DNA from: Chlorobiota bacterium
GTDB lineage: Bacteria; Bacteroidota; Ignavibacteria; Ignavibacteriales; Ignavibacteriaceae
Direction: 5' to 3'
Assembly: GCA_008363265.1 (NCBI GenBank)
Contig: RHKR01000213.1
Span: 1 to 5,269 of the forward strand
Length of the DNA stretch: 5,269 nucleotides
The notes under the pieces were generated by a model. It made no database searches and was not told where the DNA came from. It worked only from the letters and a program-made list of their open reading frames with translations. The number at the start of each line of letters is the position of its first letter. The stretch's first letter is position 1. This document shows, piece after piece, positions 1 through 5,269 of this stretch. The translations under genes were made by a program, and so were the position numbers.

Positions 1-715
1 AGATGGAATGGGTTATTCCCTCGAGCATGTCGGAAAGAGCATGGGCATAGTCGTACATCGGGTAGATGCACCAGTTGTCACCCGTTCTGTGGTGATGGGC
101 GCGCATTATCCTGTAAATAACGGGGTCACGCATGTTGATGTTGCCCGAGGTCATGTCGATCTTGGCCCTGAGGGTTTTGGTGCCGTCAGGGAATTCACCC
201 GCGCGCATTCTTCTGAAAAGATCGAGGTTCTCCTCAAAGCTTCTGTTTCGCCATGGGCTTTCCTTGCCGGGTTCTGTCAGAGTGCCGCGGTATTGCCTCA
301 TCTCTTCCGGTGTGAGCTCGCAAACAAAGGCTTTTCCTTTCAGGATCAGTTGTTCGGCAAAATCGTAGAGCTTTTCGAAGTAATCGGATGCGTAGAAGAG
401 GCCGTCACCCCAGTCGAATCCCAGCCACTTCACATCTTCCATGATCGAGTCGACATACTCGGTGTCTTCCTTGCTCGGATTGGTATCATCGAAGCGGAGG
501 TTGGTGTGGCCGTTGTACTCCAGGCCAATGCCGAAGTTGAGGCATATCGATTTAGCGTGTCCGATGTGGAGGTAGCCGTTCGGCTCCGGGGGGAATCTGG
601 TGAGGACTTTCGTTCCGTTCTTGCCGGTACGAAGGTCCTCATCAATTATCTGTCTAATAAAATCTCTTGGCGCGGCAGTTTCTGTGCCGTTTACATTCTC
701 AGGTACTTCTGACAT
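1..715 (-). CDS. glnS: Glutaminyl-tRNA synthetase, N-terminal 238 codons (partial)
   Basis: Class I aminoacyl-tRNA synthetase that charges tRNA-Gln with glutamine using ATP in the cytoplasm. The translated minus strand begins [10 protein letters not shown] and continues [10 protein letters not shown] at residues 19-28, which is the conserved GlnRS start. The ATP-binding HIGH motif is H50-I-G-H53 inside [14 protein letters not shown]. The PPEPNG form marks GlnRS rather than bacterial GluRS, which normally has a PSPTG form. FDDTNP follows at 75-80, RGTL at 143-146, the LRAKIDM segment at 182-188, MRDPVIYRI at 195-203 and the YPMYDYAH stretch at 218-225. The gene runs off the left edge, so the second signature (KMSKS class) and the anticodon-binding beta barrels are outside the window. 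The ATG at 713-715 fits the known N-terminus. The upstream bases are AT-rich with no clear Shine-Dalgarno. Presence of GlnRS implies direct charging of tRNA-Gln, though an additional amidotransferase route cannot be excluded. Confidence 0.97.
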   Translation of the reverse strand, partial: MSEVPENVNGTETAAPRDFIRQIIDEDLRTGKNGTKVLTRFPPEPNGYLHIGHAKSICLNFGIGLEYNGHTNLRFDDTNPSKEDTEYVDSIMEDVKWLGFDWGDGLFYASDYFEKLYDFAEQLILKGKAFVCELTPEEMRQYRGTLTEPGKESPWRNRSFEENLDLFRRMRAGEFPDGTKTLRAKIDMTSGNINMRDPVIYRIMRAHHHRTGDNWCIYPMYDYAHALSDMLEGITHSI

Positions 716-732
716 GGTTCTTTTCGTTAAAT

Positions 733-761
733 ATTATAAAATTAATCTACAAATTTAACAA
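733..761 (-). promoter_or_regulatory. Candidate glnS promoter region
   Basis: Read on the minus strand, a TTGTTA box (756-761) is followed after exactly 17 bp by a perfect TATAAT (733-738), which would start transcription about 10 bp before the glnS ATG. An alternative in the same stretch is TAAATTTG (750-757), a match to the Bacteroidota TAnnTTTG -7 element, but it has no TTG -33 at the usual distance. The region is very AT-rich, so chance matches are likely, and I cannot choose between the two readings. Confidence 0.3.
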
Positions 762-786
762 ATTGAGCCATTCCCTTCATTCCTGA

Positions 787-806
787 AGTGCCGGCCTTCC
801 GCCACT
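787..806 (-). terminator. Hairpin at the 3' end of the secreted-protein gene
   Basis: On the minus strand the stem is AGTG-(G.G mismatch)-CGG, tetraloop AAGG, then CCG-(G)-CACT. It begins inside the stop codon of the secreted-protein gene. A competing 6-bp pairing, TGAAGT (784-789 on plus) with ACTTCA (807-812), covers the same place. No U-tract follows, so this is not a standard intrinsic terminator. It may be a 3'-end protecting structure or have no function. Confidence 0.25.
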
Positions 807-2574
807 ACTTCAAATACATCAGTTTCAGCAGTTTCACTCGGTTGCCGGTCTGATCAGTAACGGTCATGAACCATGCCCCCGATGGGTAGCCGCTCATATC
901 TATCTGCTGATGGTACTCACCTGCCGAGGGATATTCTCTGGTAAAAGTCGACACTCTTTCACCATTGCTGTTGAAAAGGGTGAAAGTTACTACCGCGCTT
1001 TCACTCACCGAAATCTTTACGGTTGTTGAAGGATTGAACGGATTAGGATAGTTGTCGCTGATCATGAGTGAGGTGGGCAGTTCACCCCCGCTTAGATCTT
1101 CCGGATGTGAATGAATCCCGGTGACCACACCGTTATTGCTCACCCGGGTGAGCCGGTACATATACTTTTCCCAGATGCCTATGACGGCCGGTTCATTCCT
1201 GACAATTTGCAATGGACCTGTCCCGGCTTTGTAGATCAATTCTTCATTACCAAAGAGTCCGCCTTTGAAGTGGTAAACCGTGCTGTGAATTCCTGCCATG
1301 GTATCAGAATGCTCTCCCAAATACTTCATTTTTTCACCCGAACCAAAGTAGTGGAACATGCGTGGTTCCTCAACACAGAAGCGAAGGGTATCCCACGCGA
1401 AGGGTCTAAGTACTCCCTGATCATTCCAATAGAAGGTGGCTGAAAGGCTGTCAGCCCCCAGGGTGAAATAATAATCGTTGCCGAAAAGGTTCTCCCGTTT
1501 ATAAACCCCTGATCCAATGAGGGTGTCACCCCTGAATTCATGTTGGACCTCGCCCACAAATATGGTATCAGAATCATCGGCAGAAATAAAATATTTGTTG
1601 TAGTAATTCTTGAAATCAGGCACTGTTGAGTAAAAATCAGTGGCTTCACCGAAATGTTTAATTGTGTAATATCCAGATGCAGGTCGCCGGAAAACATTAG
1701 GTCCCACGCCTCGATCGGTCATCGTGAAATAAATTCTGACCCCGTAGCCGTCCTTCAACAGTCGCTCAGCCAATGGAATTGTTGCCTCGAATGTTTCAAC
1801 CATCCTCCGGTTGAGGAGGAAAGAAGCCACAATAGTATCACGGTCGGGCCGGACATAGAGGACATAAGCTTTTACGCTGTCCCAAAAATCGAGTGCATAC
1901 GGATACAGTCCCGTGTATGAATGACGCGCCACCATCTTGGTGTATAAAGAAGGTGTGAATACCGAATCATCCATTTGCGGGGAAAATGAAGTGCCAACCG
2001 GTGTCTGATAAAGAAATATGCTACCGTCGGGTTTTTGATACTTCAACTCTTTTACTGTGGTCTCGATAGTTATCCAAATTGGGCCCGGGGGGAGGTAAGA
2101 GTATTTTTTAACGATCTTCTTTATCCCTAAAGTCCGCTCAAAATAAAATGTGTAAGGCCAACCGGTAACTTCGTATCCATTCTGAGTTGCAGTTATTGTC
2201 ATAGTGGTTGGGCTGATCGTACCCGGAATATGTCCCGGGTAAGAACTGCCGGAGGGCAGGGTAAAATCGAGGAAAAGGTTCTCTGTAGTATCCTTCAAAT
2301 AGTACACTTTACCGGCTTGGTAAGCCAGTGGCGCGTTAAAAATGGGATTGAAATAGTATTGTTTCCCGTGCCAGACCTGATGTGGTGTTACTTCCCCCAG
2401 AGCGATAGTGTGTGTGGCTTGTAAAGTGTCCAGGTACTGGGTCTGGCTATTATCGACTCTGTAAACATATCGTTGCCCCGGTACCTGAATAAAAAAGAGT
2501 GAATCCTGGGCGTGAATTGCTGATTGAGCCCAAAGAAAAACAAGTGTATAAACTATATAGAACGATCTTTTCAT
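805..2574 (-). CDS. Secreted protein of unknown function with T9SS type A C-terminal sorting domain
   Basis: The 589-residue product starts MKRSFYIVYTLVFLWAQ, a basic n-region followed by a hydrophobic core, with probable signal-peptidase cleavage after AIHA (about residue 22). The final 88 residues (502-589) form a T9SS type A sorting domain: NYPNPFNPSTT at about 508-518, a beta-rich VTFTLFNSNGERV segment, the YPSAGEYHQQID and YPSGAWFMTV strands, and a basic KLLKLMYLK end. Such domains direct periplasmic proteins through the type IX system to the cell surface or medium and are removed on export. The roughly 480-residue body is rich in aromatic, Thr and Asp residues and looks beta-rich. I recognise no catalytic motif or named domain in it, so function is unknown. 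The open frame extends 24 codons upstream to 2646, but the ATG at 2574 has a strong ribosome site, directly precedes the signal peptide, and lies downstream of the likely promoter. It is divergent from the kinase gene. Confidence 0.92.
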   Translation of the reverse strand: MKRSFYIVYTLVFLWAQSAIHAQDSLFFIQVPGQRYVYRVDNSQTQYLDTLQATHTIALGEVTPHQVWHGKQYYFNPIFNAPLAYQAGKVYYLKDTTENLFLDFTLPSGSSYPGHIPGTISPTTMTITATQNGYEVTGWPYTFYFERTLGIKKIVKKYSYLPPGPIWITIETTVKELKYQKPDGSIFLYQTPVGTSFSPQMDDSVFTPSLYTKMVARHSYTGLYPYALDFWDSVKAYVLYVRPDRDTIVASFLLNRRMVETFEATIPLAERLLKDGYGVRIYFTMTDRGVGPNVFRRPASGYYTIKHFGEATDFYSTVPDFKNYYNKYFISADDSDTIFVGEVQHEFRGDTLIGSGVYKRENLFGNDYYFTLGADSLSATFYWNDQGVLRPFAWDTLRFCVEEPRMFHYFGSGEKMKYLGEHSDTMAGIHSTVYHFKGGLFGNEELIYKAGTGPLQIVRNEPAVIGIWEKYMYRLTRVSNNGVVTGIHSHPEDLSGGELPTSLMISDNYPNPFNPSTTVKISVSESAVVTFTLFNSNGERVSTFTREYPSAGEYHQQIDMSGYPSGAWFMTVTDQTGNRVKLLKLMYLK

Positions 2575-2582
2575 GCTTCCGT

Positions 2583-2588
2583 CCTCCC
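2583..2588 (-). promoter_or_regulatory. Shine-Dalgarno site that sets the start of the secreted protein
   Basis: The minus strand reads GGGAGG, 8 bases before the ATG at 2572-2574. This is the best ribosome-binding sequence in the window. It supports starting at the signal peptide rather than at the in-frame ATG 72 bases upstream. Confidence 0.7.
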
Positions 2589-2616
2589 GGATAAACAACT
2601 CAAAATTGATAATGCG

Positions 2617-2624
2617 CAAACGTA
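2617..2624 (-). promoter_or_regulatory. Bacteroidota-type -7 element for the secreted-protein gene
   Basis: The minus strand reads TACGTTTG, a full match to the TAnnTTTG -7 consensus known from Bacteroidota. Transcription would begin near 2610 and leave a leader of about 36 nt containing the GGGAGG ribosome site. No TTG is found at the expected -33 distance, so recognition may depend on the -7 element or an activator. Confidence 0.5.
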
Positions 2625-2651
2625 AACAATTTTTACAAATTTCCATATATT

Positions 2652-2659
2652 TACGTTTG
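2652..2659 (+). promoter_or_regulatory. Bacteroidota-type -7 element for the kinase gene
   Basis: TACGTTTG on the plus strand matches TAnnTTTG fully. Transcription would begin near 2666, about 33 nt before the kinase ATG. As on the other side, no TTG sits at the -33 distance. The neighbouring upstream tract is A/T-rich. Confidence 0.5.
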
Positions 2660-2698
2660 AATTAGGAATTTTACTTCGATGGAAGAACGGGAACAAAT

Positions 2699-3745
2699 AT
2701 GACCCAAATGATACAATCTTACGAAGTTCTGGAACGGATCGGGGCGGGTGGTATGGCCAAGGTGATGAAGGTCAGACACCGCATCTCAGGTGAGATCCGT
2801 GCCATGAAAATTTTGTATGAACAATTCGCTTTCGACCCGCAATACAAGAGAAGGTTCGAAGAAGAGGCCTCCACCTCCGGCAGGTTGAATCATCCCAATA
2901 TTGTGAAGGTCTACGATTATATCACCGACGGCGATCAACTCTGTATCATTATGGAGTATGTTGAAGGTAAACCCCTCTCAAAGGTGATCGGCCGTGAAGT
3001 CGGGCCCATTGTGCACGATAACGCACTCCCTATCTTTTTTCAGATCGCATCAGCCATCGATCACGCTCATAATCTCCCCAATCCGGTGATCCACCGCGAT
3101 ATAAAACCCGCCAACATACTCGTTACTCCGGACAGGGTTGCCAAAGTCACCGATTTCGGCATCGCCAAGGTTCTCGGCGAGGAAAGCCACACGGCCACAG
3201 GCACGATGCTCGGAACAATAGAGTATATGAGTCCCGAACAGATGACAGGAAAGGATGTGGATCAGCGGAGTGACGTCTACAGTCTCGGTATTACGCTTTA
3301 TGAAATGCTGGCAGGCAGGCTTCCGTTCAATTTCAAACGGACCGACTCGATCCTCGACAAGATACGCGTCATCACCGAATCACCCATGCCCGACCCACGC
3401 GACTACTATCCCCATATCCCCGACCACCTCGTGGATATCGTGAGAAAAGCCACACAGAAAGAGAAGTCAAAGCGGTTCAACTCGGTGGCCGAAATGATCA
3501 AAGCAATCAGGGATGAAGAGTTTGTGAACACCCACGACCTCGAAGAGTTCGGCGACGCACCTGTGACCAATCCTTCTTACGAGTATCGCCCGCCTGTGAC
3601 CAACGGGGCATCCCCTACGGTGATGGAAGGGGAGGAAGAGGAAGAGGAAAGCGGCGGAGGTGTCATGTACGGCTTTCTGATCGTTATTCTGATCGGTGTG
3701 ATAATCGGACTGATATTCCTTATCAGCACCTTACTCAAAAACTGA
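2699..3745 (+). CDS. Hanks-type serine/threonine protein kinase, C-terminally membrane-anchored
   Basis: A 348-residue kinase that transfers the gamma-phosphate of ATP to Ser/Thr of target proteins. All catalytic landmarks are present: glycine loop GAGGMAKV at 15-22, ATP lysine K37 in AMKIL, a helix-C Glu near E56, catalytic loop HRDIKPAN at 132-139 with D134, K136 and N139, DFG at 152-154, an activation loop with T165, T167, T169 and T173, and SPE at 178-180. The kinase domain spans about 8-272. A linker with a run of Glu (312-317) leads to one membrane helix at about 323-345, followed by only three residues (LKN). The domain should therefore be cytoplasmic with almost nothing outside. It has no PASTA, TPR, WD40 or other sensor region, which many bacterial kinases carry after the helix. 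The start is ATG 2699 with GGGA 6 bases upstream; ATG 2708 is an alternative just before the kinase fold. It is divergent from the T9SS protein gene and convergent with the following gene. Substrates are unknown. Confidence 0.96.
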   Translation: MTQMIQSYEVLERIGAGGMAKVMKVRHRISGEIRAMKILYEQFAFDPQYKRRFEEEASTSGRLNHPNIVKVYDYITDGDQLCIIMEYVEGKPLSKVIGREVGPIVHDNALPIFFQIASAIDHAHNLPNPVIHRDIKPANILVTPDRVAKVTDFGIAKVLGEESHTATGTMLGTIEYMSPEQMTGKDVDQRSDVYSLGITLYEMLAGRLPFNFKRTDSILDKIRVITESPMPDPRDYYPHIPDHLVDIVRKATQKEKSKRFNSVAEMIKAIRDEEFVNTHDLEEFGDAPVTNPSYEYRPPVTNGASPTVMEGEEEEEESGGGVMYGFLIVILIGVIIGLIFLISTLLKN

Positions 3746-3751
3746 TCAGGA

Positions 3752-4345
3752 TCAATAAACCTTGGTCCGGTTGATTGAGTGCTGTTCGCTGCACTTGTAT
3801 CCCGAACCCGTCTGTACCAGGTGAAAACTCTTGTATACTTTGTATTTGGTCTCTTTGCCGTATTTCAGATCATAAGTTGTGTGGTACTCATTCGCGTACG
3901 CTGATATCTCACCATTCCGGAATTCGTATGCAGTGATATCAGTGAAATAGTGCTCTACCGCCTCTGTGTTGTCAAAGAAACCTGAAACGGTTCTTCTCAT
4001 TTTATCCCTGTCGTAAATTTTACTCTGATACACCGCGGGATAAACGTACAAGTCAACCAATTCTTCCGTGTTCTCAGCTTTATTGGCGTAACTGTACTTC
4101 TCAAAAAAACTCTGAACAGCACTGAGTTTTATCTGGTCGGTTACTCTGACTGAATCGGGTTCCCTGTAAACGGGCTCCCTTGAAGTTTCACCCGTACCCT
4201 GGTTAACAGCGGTTGTATCAGTAGTTGCAACCTGCGGGCCGGCTTGTTTACCCTTCTGGGTGGCAAATATTATTATCACTACGATCAGAAGAAGAATTAT
4301 CACTCCCAGAAGAGTGATCAGGATCTGGTTTTGCTGCTTTTTCAT
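3752..4345 (-). CDS. Small single-pass membrane protein with extracytoplasmic alpha/beta domain, function unknown
   Basis: The product has 197 residues. A short polar/basic start (MKKQQNQ) is followed by one strongly hydrophobic helix at about 8-28, a Thr/Gln/Glu-rich linker to about 65, and a C-terminal domain of about 125 residues. That domain opens with an amphipathic helix (VQSFFEKYSYANKAENTEEL) followed by alternating strands and many Tyr/Phe residues. The order helix, helix, then curved beta strands resembles NTF2/SnoaL-like folds, which often bind ligands or partner domains; this is a fold guess from pattern, not a recognised family. Topology suggests an N-in anchor with the domain in the periplasm. 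Two adjacent ATGs exist: the one at 4343-4345 lies 5 bases from GAGG and is preferred over 4346-4348, which lies 2 bases from it. The stop is 6 bp from the kinase stop, tail to tail. I could not identify a promoter for it upstream. Confidence 0.85.
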   Translation of the reverse strand: MKKQQNQILITLLGVIILLLIVVIIIFATQKGKQAGPQVATTDTTAVNQGTGETSREPVYREPDSVRVTDQIKLSAVQSFFEKYSYANKAENTEELVDLYVYPAVYQSKIYDRDKMRRTVSGFFDNTEAVEHYFTDITAYEFRNGEISAYANEYHTTYDLKYGKETKYKVYKSFHLVQTGSGYKCSEQHSINRTKVY

Positions 4346-4350
4346 CATTT

Positions 4351-4354
4351 CCTC
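4351..4354 (-). promoter_or_regulatory. Ribosome binding site deciding between two adjacent ATG codons
   Basis: The minus strand reads GAGGAAATGATG. GAGG is 5 bases from the second ATG (4343-4345) and only 2 from the first (4346-4348). Normal spacing favours the second, giving a protein one residue shorter than the longest frame. Confidence 0.5.
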
Positions 4355-4427
4355 ACTCGGCTTGGCCGTTTCCGCTTAAAACAACATTTATAGTTTCCGT
4401 TGTGCTGTTTTTGGTCGCTGAACCGGT

Positions 4428-4450
4428 AAAAAGGGCAATGGCTCATCCCT
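4428..4450 (-). terminator. Probable intrinsic terminator of the Fur-family gene
   Basis: On the minus strand AGGGATG (4444-4450), loop AGC, CAT, a 2-nt TG bulge and CCCT (4432-4435) form a hairpin followed by five T residues. It lies about 70 bp after the Fur-family stop codon. It is embedded in a longer inverted repeat, CGGTAAAA (4424-4431) with TTTTACCG (4456-4463), which competes for the U-tract. The stem is short, so strength is uncertain. Confidence 0.42.
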
Positions 4451-4521
4451 GAAAATTTTACCGCTTCCAATAGTGAAAATAATAAATCTTTTCTGTTGTG
4501 CAATGAGAATTATAGCCGGGG

Positions 4522-4938
4522 CTATGCACACTCTGCGCAAATTCCGGAAGCGGATATCTCAAAACTGTCGACATTGTAACCTTTCGGGATGTCGATCCTG
4601 GGTTCTTCGTGATAATTGAGGCAGAATGTCCGGCCGCACTTCCTGCAGAGGAAGTGGATGTGGCGGTCTTCATGATGGTGGGTTTCACAACTGCCGGAGG
4701 AACACAAGGCGTAACGGGCGATCCCATCGGGCGAAGGGATGATATGCATGATACCTTCCTCCACAAACGTGTTAAGCGTACGGTAAACGGTCACACGGTC
4801 GTGGTTCTCACTCAATCGCTCCTTGATCTCCCTGCAAGAGATAGCACTTCCGCTTTCAAGAACGGCGGCAACGATCTCTTTCCGGATAACGGTTATCCTG
4901 ACACCATGGCTCTTTAACAGTTCTTCGGGGCGTGTCAT
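4522..4938 (-). CDS. Fur-family metal-responsive transcriptional regulator, Zur-like
   Basis: A complete Fur-family protein of 138 residues, a normal length. The N-terminal winged helix covers about 1-80: RITVIRKEIVAAVL at 14-27, then the DNA-recognition helix with the family signature DRVTVYRTLNTFVEEGI at 47-63. The C-terminal half carries the metal sites: a His-rich HHHEDRHIH stretch at 87-95, C98-R-K-C101 and C134-A-E-C137. The two CxxC pairs form the usual structural zinc site. The His cluster and a further Cys (C79, C84, C106) offer sensor ligands. Fur, Zur and PerR share this layout; the HFLCRKCGRTFCL context and the MerC-like neighbour lead me to favour a zinc-type sensor, but that is inference. 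With metal bound it should be a dimeric repressor. Its promoter carries a palindrome shared with the divergent gene, so autoregulation is likely. The start ATG at 4936-4938 has no clear Shine-Dalgarno, and the in-frame protein fits the family from residue 1. Confidence 0.93.
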   Translation of the reverse strand: MTRPEELLKSHGVRITVIRKEIVAAVLESGSAISCREIKERLSENHDRVTVYRTLNTFVEEGIMHIIPSPDGIARYALCSSGSCETHHHEDRHIHFLCRKCGRTFCLNYHEEPRIDIPKGYNVDSFEISASGICAECA

Positions 4939-4968
4939 GTTTTAATCTAAATTTATAAAATATAACTG

Positions 4969-4999
4969 CAAATGTACGGCATGAAAATTATTTTTGCAA
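4969..4999 (-). promoter_or_regulatory. Promoter of the Fur-family gene (TTG, 20 bp, TACATTTG)
   Basis: On the minus strand TTG (4997-4999) is followed after exactly 20 bp by TACATTTG (4969-4976), matching both parts of the Bacteroidota -33/-7 consensus. Transcription would start near 4962, with a leader of about 24 nt. The -33 TTG lies within the left arm of the palindrome at 4993-5011. Confidence 0.65.
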
Positions 5000-5011
5000 C
5001 ATTGTTGCAAA
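4993..5011. promoter_or_regulatory. 19-bp palindrome, probable operator of the Fur-family regulator
   Basis: TTTGCAAC-ATT-GTTGCAAA is perfectly symmetric over 8-bp arms with a 3-bp centre. It sits between two divergent promoters, and each arm holds the -33 TTG of one of them. Length, symmetry and position fit a dimeric repressor site, and the adjacent Fur-family gene is the natural owner. The GCAAC core differs from the classical Fur (GATAAT-type) and PerR boxes, so a different specificity is implied. Binding is inferred, not shown. Confidence 0.7.
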
Positions 5012-5035
5012 TATTATTTCGAACCTGTATATTTG
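5005..5035 (+). promoter_or_regulatory. Promoter of the MerC-like gene (TTG, 20 bp, TATATTTG)
   Basis: TTG (5005-5007), exactly 20 bp, then TATATTTG (5028-5035), again a full match to the Bacteroidota consensus and a mirror image of the divergent promoter. Transcription would start near 5042. That places the in-frame ATG at 4981 upstream of the transcript, so the gene must start further in. Confidence 0.65.
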
Positions 5036-5067
5036 AAGATCAAAAAACTAAAAATCCGGATACGCAA

Positions 5068-5269
5068 TTGAAATTTGACAAGCTCGAGCACAACAAGCTG
5101 CATGGAATCGACAAAACAGGCATAACAGTATCAACCCTGTGTCTCATCGAGTGCACCCTTCGTCCTGTGATCCTCACCGCGCTGGCTATCAGTAACGTGG
5201 GCGGGATAATCCACGACCTGCTCGCGCTTCTCGTAATTCCGGTTTCAGGCTACGCTGTCTACAAGGCAT
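5068..5269 (+). CDS. MerC-like small membrane protein, N-terminal 67 codons (partial)
   Basis: The frame is open to the right edge. After a short polar lead (KFDKLEHNKLHGIDK) comes GITVSTLCLIEC, then a hydrophobic segment to about residue 44, and a second one from about 47 (HDLLALLVIPVSGYAVY). This two-helix start, the STLC..xC-R-P core and the HDLLALLVIP segment resemble MerC-domain membrane proteins, which have been linked to mercury uptake and occur near metal regulators. Here C25-L-I-E28-C29 has Glu where MerC proteins usually have His. The proposed start is TTG at 5068, with GGA 7 bases upstream and about 26 nt after the predicted transcription start. An in-frame ATG at 4981 would extend the protein by 29 residues but covers the operator and promoter. 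The real substrate could be zinc or another metal. The C-terminus is outside the window. Confidence 0.62.
   Translation, partial: MKFDKLEHNKLHGIDKTGITVSTLCLIECTLRPVILTALAISNVGGIIHDLLALLVIPVSGYAVYKA

Larger units (their letters stand above)
2617..2659. repeat. Perfect 10-bp inverted repeat in the divergent promoter region
   Basis: CAAACGTAAA at 2617-2626 is the exact reverse complement of TTTACGTTTG at 2650-2659, separated by 23 bp of AT-rich DNA. The arms contain the two outward-facing TACGTTTG promoter elements. The arms are 33 bp apart, about three helical turns, so they lie on roughly the same DNA face. The symmetry could be two copies of the same promoter word or a binding site for a dimeric regulator. 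Confidence 0.6.

Noticed and set aside
8..712. Long open frame of 234 codons on the plus strand
   Set aside because: It lies wholly antisense to glnS, whose minus-strand translation matches GlnRS throughout. The antisense frame has no recognisable motif. Smaller frames at 132-368 and 430-645 are shadows of the same gene.
1298..1574. Direct repeat of a 13-mer (ATGGTATCAGAAT at 1298-1310 and 1562-1574)
   Set aside because: It encodes Ser-Asp-Thr in the same reading frame at both places in the secreted protein, with unrelated flanks. Chance reuse of common codons is enough to explain it.
1111..2424. Open frames within the secreted-protein gene (1111-1443, 1326-1697, 1654-1920, 2230-2424)
   Set aside because: All overlap the secreted-protein gene in other frames, lack ribosome sites and motifs, and are explained as shadows.
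3255..3443. 62-codon frame inside the kinase gene
   Set aside because: It overlaps the conserved kinase C-lobe in another frame, and its translation looks non-protein-like.
3746..3751. Search for a bidirectional terminator between the convergent kinase and small membrane-protein genes
   Set aside because: Only 6 bp separate the stop codons, and I saw no hairpin with a T-tract spanning the junction.
4458..4917. Open frames overlapping the Fur-family gene (4458-4766 minus, 4609-4917 plus)
   Set aside because: The 4522-4938 minus frame encodes a complete Fur-family protein with both CxxC pairs; the others have no family features.
4981..5067. ATG at 4981 as the start of the MerC-like protein
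   Set aside because: The extra 29 codons would cover the palindrome and both promoter elements and would precede the predicted transcript start. The residues do not resemble a MerC N-terminus.

Overview
The window looks like a chromosomal segment of a Bacteroidota/Ignavibacteria-type bacterium. Two lines of evidence point that way. The large secreted protein ends in a type IX secretion (T9SS type A) sorting domain with the NYPNPFNPSTT opening typical of Ignavibacteria and related phyla. Several intergenic regions also carry the TAnnTTTG -7 promoter element of the Bacteroidota primary sigma factor, twice with a TTG -33 element exactly 20 bp upstream. Assignment to a genus is not possible from this sequence alone.

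Layout, left to right. 1-715 (minus): the N-terminal 238 codons of glutaminyl-tRNA synthetase (glnS), cut by the window edge. 805-2574 (minus): a 589-residue secreted protein of unknown function with signal peptide and T9SS C-terminal domain. 2575-2698: a divergent promoter region with a perfect 10-bp inverted repeat that supplies a TACGTTTG element to each side. 2699-3745 (plus): a complete Hanks-type Ser/Thr protein kinase with a C-terminal membrane anchor and no extracellular sensor domain. 3752-4345 (minus): a small membrane-anchored protein, convergent with the kinase and only 6 bp away. 4428-4450: a probable terminator. 4522-4938 (minus): a Fur-family metalloregulator, most like the zinc-sensing (Zur) type. 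4939-5067: a divergent regulatory region. 5068-window end (plus): the start of a MerC-like small membrane protein.

The most coherent unit is the right end. The Fur-family gene and the MerC-like gene are divergent. A perfect 19-bp palindrome (8-bp arms, 3-bp spacer) lies between them, and each arm contains the -33 TTG of one of the two promoters. This is the layout expected for one metal-responsive repressor that controls itself and a membrane protein from a single operator. The membrane protein has Glu where MerC proteins usually have His in the CxxHC metal-site motif.

The remainder is a housekeeping gene (glnS), an orphan cell-surface protein, and a kinase that lacks a sensor of its own. 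The small single-pass protein next to the kinase is a possible but unproven partner. There are no tRNA or rRNA genes, insertion sequences or CRISPR arrays, and no stretch over 300 bases is without a gene.
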